Source of the DNA: Chitiniphilus eburneus
GTDB lineage: Bacteria; Pseudomonadota; Gammaproteobacteria; Burkholderiales; Chitinibacteraceae
Length of the DNA stretch: 64,000 nucleotides
Assembly (NCBI RefSeq): GCF_005048205.1
Contig: NZ_SUMF01000018.1
Coordinates: 1 to 64,000, forward strand
Reading direction: 5' to 3'
The translations under genes were made by a program, and so were the position numbers. Under the pieces are notes generated by a model that had not been told where the DNA came from, searched no databases, and was given only the letters and a program-made list of their open reading frames with translations. Shown piece by piece: positions 27,886 to 36,348 of the stretch (positions are counted from its first letter, which is position 1; the number at the start of each line of letters is the position of its first letter).

Positions 27886-28433
27886 CCGCCGCGACGCTCG
27901 CCCTCACCCAACAGCGCGCCAATCGCCGGCTTGCGATCAAGCTGGCAGTGGTGGCTGCCCTGATGGTGGGTTTCGCCTACGGCATGGTGCCGTTCTACAA
28001 CGTGTTCTGCGAGGCGCTGGGCGTCGATCGGGCGCGACCGGAGCTGGCCGATACCCATGCCGCAGCGATGCGGGTGGAGTTCGACAGCAATGTGTCGGCC
28101 GGGCTCCCAGCGCGGCTGACCGCGCTGGAGCCGGTGGTGGCCGGGCGCGCAGGCGGGTTGATCAAGGCGAAGTTCCGCCTGGAGAACCTGAGCGACGCGC
28201 CGCTGGGCATTCGAGCGGTGCCCAGCTATGCGCCGGAACGCGCCGGGCGTTTCCTGCAAAAGCTGGAGTGTTTCTGCTTCAACGCACTGACGCTGGCGCC
28301 GCGTGAAACGCGCGAGGTCACGGTGGTGCTGCTGGTGGAATCGGACATGCCGCAGGAGCTGGGCGCGGTGACGTTGTCGTACACCCTGTACCCGCTGGAA
28401 GAAAACGCCCACCAGGAGCATCCGGCCACATGA
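27882..28433 (+). CDS. ctaG: Cytochrome c oxidase assembly protein CtaG/Cox11
   Basis: A 183-residue copper chaperone that inserts CuB into subunit I. One N-terminal membrane helix (residues 20-42, including YGMVPFYNVFCEALG) is followed by a periplasmic immunoglobulin-like domain with the copper-binding motif ECFCF around residue 128. It overlaps the small assembly gene upstream and the DUF2970 gene downstream, each by 4 nt. Confidence 0.95.
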   Translation: MTAATLALTQQRANRRLAIKLAVVAALMVGFAYGMVPFYNVFCEALGVDRARPELADTHAAAMRVEFDSNVSAGLPARLTALEPVVAGRAGGLIKAKFRLENLSDAPLGIRAVPSYAPERAGRFLQKLECFCFNALTLAPRETREVTVVLLVESDMPQELGAVTLSYTLYPLEENAHQEHPAT

Positions 28434-28612
28434 GCATGTTCTCGACGGTCAAGGCGGTGTTGTCGGGCTTTGTCGGCATCCGCAGCAGCAAGGAAACCGA
28501 ACGGGCCAACCTGAAACCCGGGCAGGTGATCGTGACCGGTCTGGTGCTGGCGCTGTTGATCGCACTGGGGATCTTCACACTGGTGCGGCTGCTGGTAAGC
28601 AGCCAGGGCTGA
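28430..28612 (+). CDS. DUF2970 single-span membrane protein
   Basis: A 60-residue protein: a short cytosolic N-terminus with TVKAVLSGFVGIRSSKETE, then one membrane helix (about residues 33-55). This is the DUF2970 pattern regularly found between ctaG and coxC in betaproteobacteria. It overlaps ctaG by 4 nt. Its function is unknown; operon position suggests a role in oxidase assembly or stability. Confidence 0.85.
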   Translation: MSMFSTVKAVLSGFVGIRSSKETERANLKPGQVIVTGLVLALLIALGIFTLVRLLVSSQG

Positions 28613-28630
28613 GCTGAATACATAACAAAA

Positions 28631-28748
28631 CAAACCCTGGAACACAGCGAACACGGAGAACACAGAGAAAACCGAAGCAGAACTCGTGGAATGTTTGGGG
28701 TTCTCTATGTTCTCTGTGCCTTCCCTCTTCGCTGTGTCTCAAGATTTG
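28631..28748. repeat. Dispersed palindromic repeat, copy B
   Basis: An imperfect inverted repeat filling the DUF2970-coxC gap. The left arm (about 28631-28670) contains ACACAGCGAACACGGAG and AACACAGAGAA; the right arm (about 28700-28748) is its approximate complement, with a few indels. It belongs to the same family as the elements at 7219-7322 and 36188-36303. Confidence 0.75.
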
Positions 28749-28764
28749 ACACTGGAGCACGAGC

Positions 28765-29643
28765 ATGAATGTCGAAAACGGCGTCCACGACGCGCATTAC
28801 TTTGTCCCCGCGCCCAGCAAATGGCCGCTGGTGGGCTCGATCTCGCTGTTCTGTCTGGCGCTGGGGGCCGCGTTCTGGATGAACAGCGTGGCCGCCGGCC
28901 CCTACATCCTGGCGCTGGGCTTCGCCATCCTGCTGTGGATGCTGTTCGGCTGGTTCGGCGACGTGATCCGCGAATCGGTGCACGGCGATTATGGCAAGCA
29001 GGTGGATTACTCGTTCCGCTGGGGCATGAGCTGGTTCATCTTCTCCGAGGTGATGTTCTTCAGTGCCTTCTTCGGCGCGCTGTTCTACATGCGGGTGATC
29101 TCGGTGCCCGAGCTGGGCTTCGGCATCGGCCACCTGGCCGAGACGCACAGCCTGCTGTGGCCGATGTTCAACGAAGCGTGGCCGCTGGCCTCCGGCCCCA
29201 AGGTCGAGGCCTACAAGGCAATGGGCGCCTGGGGCATTCCGGCGATCAACACCGCGCTGCTGCTGACCTCCGGTGCGACACTGACCTGGGCACACTGGGG
29301 ACTGATCGAGAACAAGCGCGGCCAGTTGAAGCTGGGCCTGGCGCTGACCGTGTTGCTGGGCGTGATCTTCCTGTTCTTTCAGGCCTACGAGTACCACCAC
29401 GCCTGGGGCGAGATGGGCCTGAAGCTGTCTTCGGGCGCCTATGGGGCCACCTTCTACATGCTGACCGGCTTTCACGGCATGCACGTGCTGGTGGGCGCGA
29501 TCATGCTGACCACCATGCTGGTGCGCGTGCTGCGCGGCCACTTCGACCAGCACCATCACTTCGGCTTCGAGGCCGCGGCGTGGTACTGGCATTTCGTGGA
29601 CGTGGTGTGGCTGATCCTGTTCGTGTTCGTGTACTGCGTTTGA
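28765..29643 (+). CDS. coxC: Cytochrome c oxidase subunit III
   Basis: A 292-residue membrane protein with about seven helices. Family features include HYFVPAPSKWPLVGS at the N-terminus, ESVHGDYGKQVDYSFRWGMSWFIFSEV with the helix III glutamate, and the C-terminal GFHGMHVLVG and WYWHFVDVVWL motifs. The ribosome site GGAG lies 12 nt before the ATG. The gene is separated from DUF2970 only by palindromic repeat B, so it is presumably still part of the operon. Confidence 0.96.
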   Translation: MNVENGVHDAHYFVPAPSKWPLVGSISLFCLALGAAFWMNSVAAGPYILALGFAILLWMLFGWFGDVIRESVHGDYGKQVDYSFRWGMSWFIFSEVMFFSAFFGALFYMRVISVPELGFGIGHLAETHSLLWPMFNEAWPLASGPKVEAYKAMGAWGIPAINTALLLTSGATLTWAHWGLIENKRGQLKLGLALTVLLGVIFLFFQAYEYHHAWGEMGLKLSSGAYGATFYMLTGFHGMHVLVGAIMLTTMLVRVLRGHFDQHHHFGFEAAAWYWHFVDVVWLILFVFVYCV

Positions 29644-29706
29644 AAACGTGAGGGGTGGGGGGCAACCCCCGCGCCGGATCGGACTGGGTGGTCCACGATG
29701 TCTCAA

Positions 29707-29805
29707 GCCGCCCGCCCAGCCCTTTTGGCAAGGCTTCCGGGCGCAGACAGTACACACGAGCACGACCAGCCAGGACAATGCAGCCAAAAGGGCTGGGCGG
29801 GTGGC
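29707..29805. repeat. Long inverted repeat after coxC
   Basis: Arms of 23 bp at 29707-29729 and 29783-29805 are complementary with one mismatch and enclose 53 nt. The inner ends read CCCTTTTGGC / GCCAAAAGGG. It begins 64 nt after coxC and ends 2 nt before the stop of the convergent DUF2909 gene, so it may act as a two-way transcription barrier, although neither strand has a T-tract after the stem. Confidence 0.7.
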
Positions 29806-29806
29806 A

Positions 29807-30004
29807 TCACACGCCGTGAGGTGTCAGCCAGCCCATCTTTACCGACAGCAGCAACAATAGGAACAGCAGGATCGACAGCGCCACCCGCAAGGTCAGCGAA
29901 CGCACCAACCGTGGCGAGCCGGAAGGCCCTTTCACCAGTTGCAGCATGGCGCGGCCCAGCACGGCGATGATCACGATCAGCAGGATGATGGCAACAACTT
30001 TCAT
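29807..30004 (-). CDS. DUF2909 twin-transmembrane protein
   Basis: A 65-residue protein with two hydrophobic helices (residues 3-20 and 42-60) joined by a basic loop (KGPSGSPRLVRSLTLR), the DUF2909 architecture found in cox loci of betaproteobacteria. The start at 30004 has AGGAG at good distance, and its ATG overlaps the opposite-strand SURF1 ATG in a shared CATG. It is the only gene in the oxidase block on the - strand. Function unknown. Confidence 0.82.
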   Translation of the reverse strand: MKVVAIILLIVIIAVLGRAMLQLVKGPSGSPRLVRSLTLRVALSILLFLLLLLSVKMGWLTPHGV

Positions 30005-30713
30005 GTCGGCTCCTAGTTCAACAAACCGTAGCATAACCCACGGTTATCGCCGGCAACGTCTGGCCCTGCTGGGGCTGGCAACGCTGGTGCTGCTGACCGT
30101 GGCCCTGGGCGCGTGGCAGTTCTCCCGCGCCATGGGCAAACGCGCGCTGGCCGACGCCTATGCCCGCGCCCTGGCGCAACCGGCCCTGCCGTGGCGCGGC
30201 GGCATCGTTCCCGGCGACTTCCGCCGCGTGCGCCTCCACGGCCAGTGGCAACCCGCCAACGAACTGCGGCTGGACCAGCGCATCGCCAACGGCCGGGTCG
30301 GCGTTGAAATCGTCACACCGTTCCGCCTGGACGACGGCGAACTGGTGCTGGTGAACCGTGGCTGGTTGCCCGCCGATGCCACCGTGCCGCCCCCCGCCGG
30401 CAACGATGTCGAACTGGCACGCTGGCCGCGCTTTTTCGAACTGGCCAGAACACCTCCGGTCGGCAATCTGTTCCAGAACATCGACCCGACGCGTTATGCC
30501 GCGTGGCGCGGCGGCGCCGAACCGGTCGCCTATGCTCGCGCGCTGGGTGAACAACCGCCGTTCGTGCGCGAATCCGGCCCGCCCGGGTTGCCACCAGAGC
30601 GCCATCTCGCCTATGCCGCCACCTGGTGGGGCATGAGCCTGATCGGCATCCTGCTGTGCCTGCGCTTTTACCGTTCCAACCGCCCAACCGGAGCACGCGA
30701 TGACCTCGCCTGA
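30003..30713 (+). CDS. SURF1 family cytochrome oxidase biogenesis protein
   Basis: A 236-residue inner-membrane protein with the SURF1/Shy1 layout: an N-terminal helix (about residues 20-37, ending GAWQFSRA), a periplasmic domain, and a C-terminal helix (around 205-222) with HLAYAATWWGMSLIGI. Conserved signatures include RVRLHGQW, VEIVTPFRLDDGELVLVNRGW in two parts, and the Y-A-x-x-W-W motif. SURF1 helps haem a insertion into subunit I. The chosen ATG lacks a clear ribosome site; earlier in-frame ATGs would lie inside the divergent DUF2909 gene. It overlaps the next gene by 14 nt. Confidence 0.85.
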   Translation: MSAPSSTNRSITHGYRRQRLALLGLATLVLLTVALGAWQFSRAMGKRALADAYARALAQPALPWRGGIVPGDFRRVRLHGQWQPANELRLDQRIANGRVGVEIVTPFRLDDGELVLVNRGWLPADATVPPPAGNDVELARWPRFFELARTPPVGNLFQNIDPTRYAAWRGGAEPVAYARALGEQPPFVRESGPPGLPPERHLAYAATWWGMSLIGILLCLRFYRSNRPTGARDDLA

Positions 30714-31203
30714 GCCCCAGCGCCGCAAAGGGCGCAATACCCTGCTGCTGATGTTCGGCATCGCGCTCGTCCCCATCCTGGCCGCCCAGGCGGTCTACCA
30801 CTGGTGGCGGCCAGCCGGTGGCGCCAGCTACGGTCAGATGCTGCTCACACCCGACACCCTGGCCAGCGCGCCGCAATGGCGCCTGCTGGCCCACGACCCC
30901 GCAGGCTGCACCCCACTGCAAGGCGACCTCACCTTTGCCGCGCGCCAGTTCACCGTGGCACAGGGCCGCGAAGCCGACCGCCTGCGCTACGGCGCCAGCC
31001 GCTCCTGCCCCAATCCGCGTGTAGCCGATGCGGCTCTGGACACGCCGCGCCTGCAATTGCCCGGCGCCGGGTTGTACCTGATCGACCCGCATGGCAACGC
31101 GGTGGTGCGCTACGCGCCGCAGCAACTGGCCGACGTGGATGGCCGCCGCCGCGTCATGAGCGAGATCGGCAAATTCCTGAAGAACAACAAGGGGCTGGGA
31201 TGA
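30700..31203 (+). CDS. Single-span membrane protein in the cox operon
   Basis: A 167-residue protein with one N-terminal helix (residues 14-32) and a periplasmic domain with two cysteines that are not arranged as CxxxC. The C-terminal part reads LYLIDPHGNAVVRY and ends MSEIGKFLKNNKGLG, which recalls the thioredoxin-fold tail of SCO-like proteins, but the copper-binding CxxxC is missing. Proteins at this position, between SURF1 and ctaA, are common and uncharacterised in betaproteobacteria. Overlaps of 14 nt upstream and 4 nt downstream show coupling. Confidence 0.72.
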   Translation: MTSPEPQRRKGRNTLLLMFGIALVPILAAQAVYHWWRPAGGASYGQMLLTPDTLASAPQWRLLAHDPAGCTPLQGDLTFAARQFTVAQGREADRLRYGASRSCPNPRVADAALDTPRLQLPGAGLYLIDPHGNAVVRYAPQQLADVDGRRRVMSEIGKFLKNNKGLG

Positions 31204-32219
31204 GCCAACGGATGTTGCGCCGCCTGCTGTGGTTCACGGTGGGCTGGACCCTGGTGCTGGTGATGCTGGGCGCCTATGTGCGGCTGGAGGACGCCGGCCT
31301 GGGCTGTCCCGACTGGCCCGGCTGCTACGGCCGCCTGACCGCGCCGGATAGCCACCACGAGATCGCGCATGCCGAGAAGCACTATGGCGGCGATGTCGAT
31401 CCGGCCAAGGGCTGGAAGGAAATGATCCATCGCTACGTCGCGGGCGGGCTCGGGGTGCTGCTGCTGGCGCAGACGGCGCTGTTATGGCGTCGGCGCGCCG
31501 AGCTGCGCATGCCGGCACTGCTGGTGATCGCGCCGATTTGCGTCGTGGTGTTCCAGGCATTGCTGGGCATGTGGACGGTGACGCTGAAACTGATGCCCGG
31601 CGTGGTCACCTCGCACCTGCTGGGTGGCATGACGATGCTGGCGCTGGTCGTCGCGCAGGCGGTGCGCGCCCACCCCGGCCGCCTGGCGCTGGGCGGCGCA
31701 TTGCGTGTCGGCGCCTGGATCGCCCTGGGCGTGGTGGCCTTGCAAATCGCGCTGGGCGGCTGGGTATCGACCAACTACGCCGCGCTGGCCTGCGATGGCT
31801 TTCCGGCCTGTCGCGGCAACTACCATCTGCCCGATGACTGGCAGGTGGGTTTCCATCCCCTACGCGAACTGGGCCTGACCATTGGCGGCGTGGCGCTCGA
31901 CATCGATCACCTCGCCGCCATCCACTGGATCCATCGCCTGTGGGCGGTGGCCGTGATCGTCGTGGTTGGCCTGCTGGCACTGGCGCTGCTGCGCCGGGGC
32001 CGTCGCGCCGGCATCTGGCTGCTGGGCGCGCTGGCGCTCCAGATCGGCCTGGGGATCGCCAACGTATTGCTGCACCTGCCGCTGCTCCTGGCCGTGGCCC
32101 ACAACGGCGGCGCCGCGCTGCTTTTACTGTTGCTGGTCGGCCTGCTCGCCCGTGGCCGACAAGGAGAAACCGTTCATGTTAAAGCCTCTGTACGCCCAGT
32201 ACTCTCCACGGCTCGCTGA
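31200..32219 (+). CDS. ctaA: Haem A synthase (Cox15/CtaA)
   Basis: A 339-residue, eight-helix membrane enzyme that oxidises the C8 methyl of haem O to make haem A. Features: GAYVRLEDAGLGCPDWPGCYG with two cysteines after helix I, HRYVAGGLGVLLL with a haem-ligand His, SHLLGGMTML, and a second-half HWIHRLWAV and AHNGGAALL carrying the other histidines. The ATG overlaps the upstream stop by 4 nt. The 3' end runs 44 nt past the ctaB start. Confidence 0.95.
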   Translation: MSQRMLRRLLWFTVGWTLVLVMLGAYVRLEDAGLGCPDWPGCYGRLTAPDSHHEIAHAEKHYGGDVDPAKGWKEMIHRYVAGGLGVLLLAQTALLWRRRAELRMPALLVIAPICVVVFQALLGMWTVTLKLMPGVVTSHLLGGMTMLALVVAQAVRAHPGRLALGGALRVGAWIALGVVALQIALGGWVSTNYAALACDGFPACRGNYHLPDDWQVGFHPLRELGLTIGGVALDIDHLAAIHWIHRLWAVAVIVVVGLLALALLRRGRRAGIWLLGALALQIGLGIANVLLHLPLLLAVAHNGGAALLLLLLVGLLARGRQGETVHVKASVRPVLSTAR

Positions 32220-33072
32220 TCTGTGGGCCCTGGGCAAACCCAGGGTCGTGTCGCTGATCGTATTCTGTGCGGCGGTGGGCGCGGCCATGGCCGGCCCGTC
32301 GCTGGATATCCTGCCCAACGTCCTGGCATCGCTGCTCGGCATAGCACTGGTCGCGATGGGTGCGGCGGCGGTGAACTGCCTGGTCGAACGCAACCGCGAC
32401 GCCGCGATGCGCCGCACCCAGGGGCGGCCGCTGGTTCGTGGTAGCGTGACCGTCACCGACGCCGCGCTCTACGCCGGGCTGCTGACGTTGAGCGGACTGT
32501 GGCTGCTGGCCAGCTTCGGCAACCTGCTGGCCTGTGCGCTGACGCTGGCAACATTCTTCGGCTATGCCGTGGTCTACACCCGCTGGCTCAAGCCCGCCAC
32601 CCCGCAGAACATCGTGATCGGTGGCGCTGCCGGCGCCATGCCGCCGGTGCTGGGCTGGGCCGCCGTCAGCGGCACCGTCTCGCCCGAAGCGGCAGTGATG
32701 TTCCTGTTGATCTACACCTGGACCCCACCGCATTTCTGGGCGCTGGCACTGTATCGCCACCTGGACTACGAAAAGGCCGGCTTGCCAATGCTACCGGTGA
32801 CCCACGGCGCAGCATTCACGCGGCACACCATCCTGCTGTATTCGGTGATGCTGGCCGCCGTGTGCGTGTTGCCGTTCGTAATCGGCATGAGCGGCTGGCT
32901 CTACCTGGCGGTGGCCGCGTGGTTCAACGCCGGCTTCGTGTGGCGGAGCTGGAAGCTGTACCGCAGCGGCGACGAAGCCATCGCCCGCGATCTGTTCCGT
33001 TATTCGATCAAGTATCTGGCCTGGGTGTTCGGGGCGTTGATTCTGGATCGGGTGGTGTTTGCCATCTGGTAA
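32176..33072 (+). CDS. ctaB: Protohaem IX farnesyltransferase (haem O synthase)
   Basis: A 298-residue UbiA-family prenyltransferase with about nine helices. The first Asp-rich motif is in NCLVERNRDAAMRRTQGRPL (NxxxDxxxD) near residue 70, and the second polyprenyl-phosphate site lies in the LDYEKAGLPMLPVTHG region around residue 200. It makes haem O for CtaA. An AAGGAG ribosome site at 32161-32166 sits inside the end of ctaA. It is the last gene of the oxidase locus; the usual sco gene does not follow. Confidence 0.96.
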   Translation: MLKPLYAQYSPRLADLWALGKPRVVSLIVFCAAVGAAMAGPSLDILPNVLASLLGIALVAMGAAAVNCLVERNRDAAMRRTQGRPLVRGSVTVTDAALYAGLLTLSGLWLLASFGNLLACALTLATFFGYAVVYTRWLKPATPQNIVIGGAAGAMPPVLGWAAVSGTVSPEAAVMFLLIYTWTPPHFWALALYRHLDYEKAGLPMLPVTHGAAFTRHTILLYSVMLAAVCVLPFVIGMSGWLYLAVAAWFNAGFVWRSWKLYRSGDEAIARDLFRYSIKYLAWVFGALILDRVVFAIW

Positions 33073-33278
33073 GTGCAGTAGCAACTGCAACTGCCTTACC
33101 GCCTAGCGCCTAGCGCCTGTGGCGCAAATGGATTGACGCCCTTAACGGCCGGGCAGGCCGGCGGCAGAGAGCGTCAAGCATCCGCACCGCAGGCGCTGAG
33201 GGGTTCAACACCACCCCGCACACAACGACCGCCCCGCCCCATAACTCACAACCCGCCCTCACTCAGCATGGGCCCAAC

Positions 33279-33309
33279 CAAAAAAAGGGGCCTCAACCGG
33301 CCCCTTTTT
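33279..33309. terminator. Bidirectional intrinsic terminator between ctaB and cysA
   Basis: Stem GGGGCC (33287-33292) / GGCCCC (33299-33304) with a 6-nt loop, preceded by a run of A and followed by TTTTT, so it can stop both the oxidase operon and the opposing sulfate transport operon. Confidence 0.88.
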
Positions 33310-33315
33310 CTCACA

Positions 33316-34356
33316 TTACCCCGCGTAAACCCTCGCCTCCCGCGGGCTCAGCCACACCGCCTCGCCGACGCTCCATCGCCCTTCCACATAGCGCTCGCGA
33401 GTCAGTTCCACTTCCACCGGGTCACCGGCGGCGACGTTCACTTCCAGCCGCACCGTGGCGCCCAGCAGACGCACGTGGGTGATCACACCGGCCAGGGCCG
33501 TATCGGTGGCGACGCGCTGGATGTCGATCTCGTGCGGGCGCACGTAGATCACCGCCTTGTCGCTGGCCTCGGGTGCGGCAAAGCGGGTGCCGCCCACTTC
33601 AGCCCAACCTTCGTGAACGCGGCTGTGAAACAGGTTCACGTCGCCCAGGAACTGGTACACGAACGGCGTGGCAGGCTGGTCGTACACCTGCTCCGGCGTG
33701 CCGGTCTGCTCGATGCGGCCCTTGTTCATCACCACCACCCGATCGGCCACTTCCAGTGCTTCTTCCTGGTCGTGCGTCACAAACACGCTGGTGATGTGCA
33801 TTTCGTCATGCAGGCGGCGCAGCCAGCGGCGCAGTTCCTTGCGCACCTGGGTGTCGAGCGCGCCAAACGGCTCATCCAGCAGCAGCACGCGTGGCTCCAC
33901 CGCCAGCGCGCGGGCCAGGGCGATGCGCTGGCGCTGGCCGCCCGACAGTTGCGCCGGATAGCGGTCCGCCAGCCAGTCCAGCTGTACCAGCTCCAGCAGC
34001 GCGTGCACCTTCTGCTTGATCGCGGCTTCGGTGGGGCGGGTGTGCTTGGGGCGCACGCGCAGGCCAAACGCCACATTCTCGAACACGGTCATGTGGCGGA
34101 ACAGCGCGTAGTGCTGGAACACGAACCCCACCTGGCGTTCGCGCACGTGGGTGTCGGTGGCGTCCTCGCCATGGAACAGGATGCTGCCCTGGTCGGCGGT
34201 CTCCAGCCCGGCGACGATGCGCAGCAGCGTGGTCTTGCCGCAGCCGGACGGGCCGAGCAGCGCCAGCAGTTCGCCGGTCTGGATGTCCAGGTTGATGTTG
34301 TCCAGCGCCACGAAATCGCCGAACCGCTTGTTGATATTCTTGACTTCGATACTCAT
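33316..34356 (-). CDS. cysA: Sulfate/thiosulfate ABC transporter ATP-binding protein
   Basis: A 346-residue ABC ATPase. Walker A is [12 protein letters not shown] near residue 38, the signature [15 protein letters not shown], and Walker [13 protein letters not shown]; a His switch follows in [12 protein letters not shown]. The C-terminal third is a TOBE-like regulatory domain containing [11 protein letters not shown]. CysA energises sulfate import through CysT and CysW. The ATG has GGAG upstream. Last gene of the - strand operon, ending 7 nt before the shared terminator. Confidence 0.96.
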   Translation of the reverse strand: MSIEVKNINKRFGDFVALDNINLDIQTGELLALLGPSGCGKTTLLRIVAGLETADQGSILFHGEDATDTHVRERQVGFVFQHYALFRHMTVFENVAFGLRVRPKHTRPTEAAIKQKVHALLELVQLDWLADRYPAQLSGGQRQRIALARALAVEPRVLLLDEPFGALDTQVRKELRRWLRRLHDEMHITSVFVTHDQEEALEVADRVVVMNKGRIEQTGTPEQVYDQPATPFVYQFLGDVNLFHSRVHEGWAEVGGTRFAAPEASDKAVIYVRPHEIDIQRVATDTALAGVITHVRLLGATVRLEVNVAAGDPVEVELTRERYVEGRWSVGEAVWLSPREARVYAG

Positions 34357-34417
34357 CGCTTTCTCCGGCAGGGCGCATCGCGCCCTGGCGCTTCAATAGG
34401 AATTCAGTGGATCGCGT

Positions 34418-35290
34418 TCACTCGACCGCGTGCCGGCGATCTTCCGCAGCCTGGCGAGCGGCGGCCCATTCGACGTAGCTCTTGGCCGCCAGCGTCACCA
34501 GCGCCAGCAGCGCCAGAATCGACGCGCAGGCAAAGGCGGCGACGAAGTTGTACTCGTTGTAGAGAATCTCCACGTGCAGCGGGATGGTGTTGGTCATGCC
34601 CCGGATATGCCCGGACACCACCGACACCGCGCCGAATTCGCCCATGGCACGGGCATTGGCCAGGATCACGCCATACAGCAGGCCCCACTTGATATTGGGC
34701 AGCGTCACGCGCCAGAACGTCTGCCAGCCGGAGGCGCCGAGCACCAGTGCGGCCTGCTCTTCCTCGCTGCCCTGTGCTTCCATCAACGGGATCAGTTCGC
34801 GCGCGACGAAAGGAAAGGTGACGAACACCGTGGCGAGCACGATGCCGGGCACGGCGAAGATGATCTTGATGTCGTGCTCCGCCAGCCACGGCCCCCACCA
34901 GCCCTGAGCACCGAACAACAGCACGTAGATCAGGCCGGCCACCACCGGCGACACCGAGAACGGCAGGTCGATCAGGGTGATCAGAAAACTCTTGCCCTTG
35001 AAATCGAACTTGGCGATGGCCCAGGCCGCCGCCACGCCGAACACCAGGTTCAGCGGTACGGCGATCACGGCGGTGAGCAGGGTGAGCTTGATCGCCGACC
35101 AGGCATCCGGCTCCACCAGCGCGGCCAGGTACAGGCGCCAGCCTTGCTTGAAGGCCTCGGCGAATACCGACACCAGCGGGATCACCAGGAACAGCGCGAC
35201 GAACAGCAGCGCGATGCCGGTCAGCAGCCAGCGCACCGGCGCCGATTCGGTGGTGACAATGGAGCGTGGGGCGTTTTGGGTTCCGCTCAT
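34418..35290 (-). CDS. cysW: Sulfate ABC transporter permease CysW
   Basis: A 290-residue inner-membrane permease with six helices. The EAA-type coupling motif is [24 protein letters not shown] in two parts, with the conserved EEQAA-G pattern, and the segment [15 protein letters not shown] is typical of CysW. It starts 1 nt after the cysT stop, and 61 nt separate it from cysA. Confidence 0.95.
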   Translation of the reverse strand: MSGTQNAPRSIVTTESAPVRWLLTGIALLFVALFLVIPLVSVFAEAFKQGWRLYLAALVEPDAWSAIKLTLLTAVIAVPLNLVFGVAAAWAIAKFDFKGKSFLITLIDLPFSVSPVVAGLIYVLLFGAQGWWGPWLAEHDIKIIFAVPGIVLATVFVTFPFVARELIPLMEAQGSEEEQAALVLGASGWQTFWRVTLPNIKWGLLYGVILANARAMGEFGAVSVVSGHIRGMTNTIPLHVEILYNEYNFVAAFACASILALLALVTLAAKSYVEWAAARQAAEDRRHAVE

Positions 35291-35291
35291 G

Positions 35292-36125
35292 TTATTTCCT
35301 CCGTCCCAAGCGCTTGGCCGACCACCATTGCAGGCCGTTGATGACCAGCAGCATGGCGAACGACACCACCAGCATCACCAGTGCGATGGCGGTGGCGCCC
35401 AGATAATCGTATTGCTCCAGCTTGGAGATGATCATCAACGGGGTGATCTCGGATACGAACGGCATGTTGCCGGCGATGAAGATCACCGAACCGTATTCGC
35501 CGATGGCGCGGGCGAAGGCCAGCGCAAAACCGGTAAGCAGCGCCGGCAGCAGCGTTGGCAGGATCACGCGCAGAAAGATCTGCCAACGCGTGGCGCCCAG
35601 GCTGGCGGCCGCTTCTTCCAGCTCCACCTCCAGATCCTGCAACACCGGCTGCACCGTGCGCACCACGAAGGGCAGCGTGATGAAGGTAAGCGCGAACACG
35701 ATGCCTAGCGGGGTGAACGCCACCTTGATGCCGACCAGGTCCAGGTATTGGCCGACACTGCCGTTGGGTGCATACAGCGTGGCCAGCGCGATGCCGGCCA
35801 CCGCCGTCGGCAGGGCAAACGGCAGATCGACCAGCGCATCGACGATCCGCTTGCCGGGGAAGGAATAGCGCACCAGGACCCACGCCAGCAGCAGGCCAAA
35901 CAGCAGGTTGATGACCGCCGCGATCAGCGACGCGCCAAAGGTGACGCGATAGCTGGCCAGCACGCGCGGCTCTGAAATGGCGTGCCAGAACGCCGACCAC
36001 TCCATGTGGCCGGCCTTGACCACCAGCGCCGACAGCGGCAGCAGCACGATCAGCGAGAGATAAAGCAGCGTAAAGCCGAGCGACAGCCCGAAGCCCGGCA
36101 GCACACTGTGTTGCTTGAATGCCAT
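35292..36125 (-). CDS. cysT: Sulfate ABC transporter permease CysT (CysU)
   Basis: A 277-residue permease with six helices; the motif region [21 protein letters not shown] (split here) contains the EEAA-G coupling loop, and [15 protein letters not shown] is a CysT signature. The start at 36125 gives [17 protein letters not shown], the normal N-terminus; a longer frame from 36182 lacks support. The 223-nt gap to sbp upstream contains palindromic repeat copy C. Confidence 0.95.
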   Translation of the reverse strand: MAFKQHSVLPGFGLSLGFTLLYLSLIVLLPLSALVVKAGHMEWSAFWHAISEPRVLASYRVTFGASLIAAVINLLFGLLLAWVLVRYSFPGKRIVDALVDLPFALPTAVAGIALATLYAPNGSVGQYLDLVGIKVAFTPLGIVFALTFITLPFVVRTVQPVLQDLEVELEEAAASLGATRWQIFLRVILPTLLPALLTGFALAFARAIGEYGSVIFIAGNMPFVSEITPLMIISKLEQYDYLGATAIALVMLVVSFAMLLVINGLQWWSAKRLGRRK

Positions 36126-36187
36126 GTTGTTGTTTCCTGCGGGGGAGCGAGGGATGGTGGGAAGGCAAGGTCTGTAGCGCAACGTCG

Positions 36188-36303
36188 GTAGACGCGGAGC
36201 GCACGGGGATCACAGAGAAAAACCGACGGAGACAAGCCACCCACAATCCATACGCGAGGTGCGGACATGCCGAAGTGGCTTTCTCTGTGCGCTCCGTGTC
36301 TAC
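36188..36303. repeat. Dispersed palindromic repeat, copy C
   Basis: Left arm (36188-36220) starts GTAGACGCGGAGCGCAC and ends CACAGAGAAA; right arm (36280-36303) is the complement of GTAGACACGGAGCGCACAGAGAAA. The arms differ by one base and a 9-nt insertion. It lies between sbp and cysT. Confidence 0.78.
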
Positions 36304-36348
36304 AGATTCGATCTTTTCTGGTTTCCTACCCCACCACTACCAGCGACA

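Noticed and set aside
26508-28421. 637-codon antisense frame across ctaD and ctaG
   Set aside because: His/Arg/Gln-rich shadow of unequivocal oxidase genes.
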